DNA from: DATDPY01 sp964395765
GTDB taxonomy: Bacteria; Bacteroidota; Bacteroidia; Cytophagales; Cyclobacteriaceae
Reading direction: 5' to 3'
Length of the DNA stretch: 16,472 nucleotides
NCBI GenBank assembly: GCA_964395765.1
Contig: CAYNCU010000087.1
Coordinates: forward strand, 1 to 16,472
Under the pieces are notes generated by a model. The model saw nothing but the letters and a program-made list of their open reading frames with translations. It ran no database searches and was not told the origin of the DNA. Both the position numbers and the translations under genes were made by a program. Shown in pieces: positions 14,518 through 16,472 of this stretch. How positions within the stretch are numbered: the stretch's first letter is position 1; the number at the start of each line of letters is the position of its first letter.

Positions 14518-15582
14518 TCACCTTACTTTTGAAGTAATAGTAATTGCTAACGGGGCCGAAAAATCCGATTCCTTGAAATAATAGTTTACACAGCTTGCCT
14601 TGTAATTATATTCCGCATTGTAGGTTACGGCAGAATCGATATAAGAATTCCGGTCATTATAAATTTCAGTGATCAAAGAATCATTTCTGAAGATCCGGGT
14701 ATACCATATATTATTATCTTCCTTACCGGAAACGGAAGGAAATTTCCAAGCGAGGTTCACCCGGCCGCTATTGGTTAACGTACCCGAAAAATCCTGTAAG
14801 GTATCAGGTTTTTGATGAATGGATCCTCTCCTTTGTGCCAATAGCCACGTCTGGAGAGTAGTTTCCTTTTGTGCATAATCCCAGGCATTATGCCCAACCC
14901 CTGGGTATTCTGTATATCGGACCTGGGTTCCTCCTGCATCAAGAATTGCATGATACATATTTCGCGCACCCTGGACCGGGACAACCGGGTCATCGGATCC
15001 GTGAAAGATCCAAAGGGGAATATCAGCCAGGATGGAGGCAATCGCAGGATTACCGTTACCGCATTCCACATAGGCCGCCGCAAATAAATCCGGGTTTTTC
15101 TGAATTGCGCCATAAGTACCATAACCTCCCATGGAAATCCCGTAAATATAAATCCTGTTTCGGTCGATGTTCAGCGCCTGGTTAACCAGTTCCATCATTT
15201 CATAGGTTTTTTCCATCATAGGGCTTGTGCGAGGATCCCAGCTGTCGCCCCAGCCGTAAATTTCAGATGCAGGACATTTAGGCGTCAGTACAATACAAGG
15301 ATCGGATGATACAATCGGTTCATTATACCATTCAAGATCCCATGTGGTTGTATCGGAATAGCCGTGAAGAAAAATAATCAGAGGGAATTTTTTATCAGAG
15401 GTATAGGACGGAGGAACGAACAACCCGCTCCGGAAACTATCAAGATACCAATCCTTATATCCCCTCTGGTGTGACATTTCCGATAAACGCGGATCAACAT
15501 TTTCCCTGGAATGACAGCTTGTAATTAACGCCAAACCTATGGCAATTAAAATCATTGACGACAGGCCGAATGAAGGTTTCAT
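14518..15582 (-). CDS. Esterase/peptidase-like lipoprotein with FnIII-like C-terminus
   Basis: A 354-aa lipoprotein: signal SMILIAIGLALITSC, lipid Cys23. Residues about 45-250 are an alpha/beta hydrolase of the COG4099 (putative peptidase)/feruloyl-esterase-like type: oxyanion strand IIFLHGYSD, nucleophile Ser150 in GISMGG, Asp198 in HGSDDPVVPV, His231 in GVGHNAWD. Residues about 262-350 (GRVNLAWKFP, YTRIFRNDSLITEIY, YNYKASCVNYYFKES) form a fibronectin type III-like domain. Such enzymes remove acyl or feruloyl groups from polysaccharides, or cleave peptides; context with the glycosidase-like and propeller proteins favours a polysaccharide-related role (inference). It is convergent with the Asp-box gene. 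Confidence 0.87.
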   Translation of the reverse strand: MKPSFGLSSMILIAIGLALITSCHSRENVDPRLSEMSHQRGYKDWYLDSFRSGLFVPPSYTSDKKFPLIIFLHGYSDTTTWDLEWYNEPIVSSDPCIVLTPKCPASEIYGWGDSWDPRTSPMMEKTYEMMELVNQALNIDRNRIYIYGISMGGYGTYGAIQKNPDLFAAAYVECGNGNPAIASILADIPLWIFHGSDDPVVPVQGARNMYHAILDAGGTQVRYTEYPGVGHNAWDYAQKETTLQTWLLAQRRGSIHQKPDTLQDFSGTLTNSGRVNLAWKFPSVSGKEDNNIWYTRIFRNDSLITEIYNDRNSYIDSAVTYNAEYNYKASCVNYYFKESDFSAPLAITITSKVR

Positions 15583-15678
15583 AAGGGTGAAAAGTTAAAA
15601 TATTCCCATTTATGAATTAAAGCCATACAGTTACCTGAACTATAAAACGTAATCAAAAATTAATCGGTTTAAACAATA

Positions 15679-15695
15679 AATAACATTTTGTTATT
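15679..15695. other. Small AT hairpin upstream of the esterase gene
   Basis: AATAACA-TTT-TGTTATT has perfect 7-bp arms and a 3-nt loop, in the 155-nt spacer between the methyltransferase end and the esterase start. It could be a weak terminator for the methyltransferase transcript (minus strand) or an operator for the esterase gene. No -7 box was found in this spacer. Confidence 0.3.
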
Positions 15696-15737
15696 AACGG
15701 CCCCTGTATTTCCGTAATCTCATTGGTTTCCTTAAGA

Positions 15738-16445
15738 TTAATCATTTTTTTTCACCCCACCGAAAAGTGCCAATTCAAAAATTTTAAAATAACAATCGAC
15801 ATGATCAAAACCGATTTCCCTTAACCATTCGCATTGTTTTTCCACAGGCATAAGTATATTCAATTCTTTATCTCCACGGTTCTCATACTCCGATTGAACC
15901 ATTTCCCGTGATTTCGAATCCTTATGATATTCAGCCAGGGAGTCGATAAAAATTCCGTCATGGACTTTTTCCAGCCTCGGAGTCGCCGACAAAACATGTT
16001 CGAGATTAAGGAACAGTCCTCCTTTTTTCAAAATATAGTGAATCCTTCCGTACAATATTTTTTTATCCTCATCCGGTAGATGATGAATGGAATAACCCGA
16101 AAGTACAAGATCAAAAGGTTTATCTTCTTTTATTTTTTCAAGCCATTGGCCCTTACTGTAATCCTCCGCTATCACCCTGGAATTATATTTTATTTTCTTC
16201 CTCAGTGCATTGAGCATAGGTTGGGAATAATCCAGGTAAAGGCCGGAAGCATCAGGATATTGATCGTGGATATACCTGCCAAGAACTCCGTCGCCGCATC
16301 CCAGGTCAATAAAATTATGCAGGCCGGGGCAGAATTCTTTGACCAGCCTTAAAATGATCTCAAGCTGAGTCTCTGCAAGGGGAATAGCCCCCCTGACTCC
16401 TGTCAGGAATCTTCCGGCAATTTCAGCATTCCTCCAGTCATTCAT
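15738..16445 (-). CDS. Class I SAM-dependent methyltransferase
   Basis: A 235-aa cytosolic methyltransferase with the Rossmann-like SAM fold. Motif I is FIDLGCGDGVLG (Asp47 to Gly53), the ribose-binding acidic residue is in LYLDYSQPML (after beta-2), motif post-II is VLSGYSIHHLPD, and motif III is ILKKGGLFLNLEH. The layout fits Methyltransf_25/CmoA-like small-molecule methyltransferases; the acceptor is unknown. The start is ATG (complement of 16443-16445). It lies 155 nt from the exported esterase and is probably a separate unit; its promoter would be beyond the window edge. Confidence 0.9.
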   Translation of the reverse strand: MNDWRNAEIAGRFLTGVRGAIPLAETQLEIILRLVKEFCPGLHNFIDLGCGDGVLGRYIHDQYPDASGLYLDYSQPMLNALRKKIKYNSRVIAEDYSKGQWLEKIKEDKPFDLVLSGYSIHHLPDEDKKILYGRIHYILKKGGLFLNLEHVLSATPRLEKVHDGIFIDSLAEYHKDSKSREMVQSEYENRGDKELNILMPVEKQCEWLREIGFDHVDCYFKIFELALFGGVKKND

Positions 16446-16472
16446 AATGATCGGTTTATTTTAAAAGGTTGT

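Noticed and set aside
14775..15185. Overlapping frames on both strands inside the esterase gene
   Set aside because: The esterase frame has a full catalytic triad and lipobox; the others are by-products of its codon use.
1..16472. CRISPR array, tRNA, rRNA, insertion sequence or prophage
   Set aside because: No regularly spaced repeats, cloverleaf, ribosomal RNA core or transposase/phage genes were seen on either strand.

Overview
The window looks like a chromosomal segment of a Bacteroidota bacterium, probably a free-living or gut-type Bacteroidales/Marinilabiliales relative. Reasons: mid-range GC with AT-rich spacers, almost no Shine-Dalgarno sequences, at least one perfect Bacteroidota -7 box (TAnnTTTG), several type II signal peptides, and family types common in that phylum (Crp/Fnr next to a small DUF2892 membrane protein, DUF4832 proteins, Asp-box lipoproteins, a MazEF pair of the 'IKIGNSKG' type). 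No rRNA, tRNA, CRISPR array, transposase or phage gene was seen, so genus-level placement is not possible.

Layout. (1) 1-3161: an XRE/S24-like repressor behind a 26-bp dyad, an aldo/keto reductase of the YghZ/Gpr type, a Crp/Fnr-family regulator and a small DUF2892 membrane protein, separated from the next gene by a long CGCAGAT inverted repeat. (2) 3162-5103: a PflX-like radical-SAM protein (minus) divergent from a short-chain dehydrogenase (plus), with a 238-nt spacer. (3) 5213-7203: an exported protein with GxQxGxxN repeats on a 16-residue period, then a decaying mazEF toxin-antitoxin pair whose toxin is frameshifted. (4) 7223-9264 (minus): an exported alpha/beta hydrolase, then a tight VOC-GNAT pair. 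(5) 9297-15582: four exported proteins: a DUF4832 glycosidase-like protein (minus), divergent from a transglutaminase-like lipoprotein and a 12-Asp-box beta-propeller lipoprotein (plus), convergent with an esterase/peptidase lipoprotein carrying an FnIII-like tail (minus). (6) 15738-16445: a class I methyltransferase (minus).

How the genes may work together. The Crp/Fnr gene and the DUF2892 gene are joined by a perfect GTAACAATTGTTAC palindrome that overlaps the regulator's stop codon, a likely binding site for the regulator itself. The exported group in region 5 looks like a small extracellular or periplasmic polymer-processing set (glycosidase-like, transglutaminase-like, propeller, esterase) without SusC/SusD. 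A 27-bp dyad sits in its divergent promoter region. This group is the best candidate here for an undescribed functional unit, but its substrate cannot be read from sequence. Once the broken mazF is annotated, no gene-free stretch exceeds 300 nt; the longest is 4083-4320 (238 nt).
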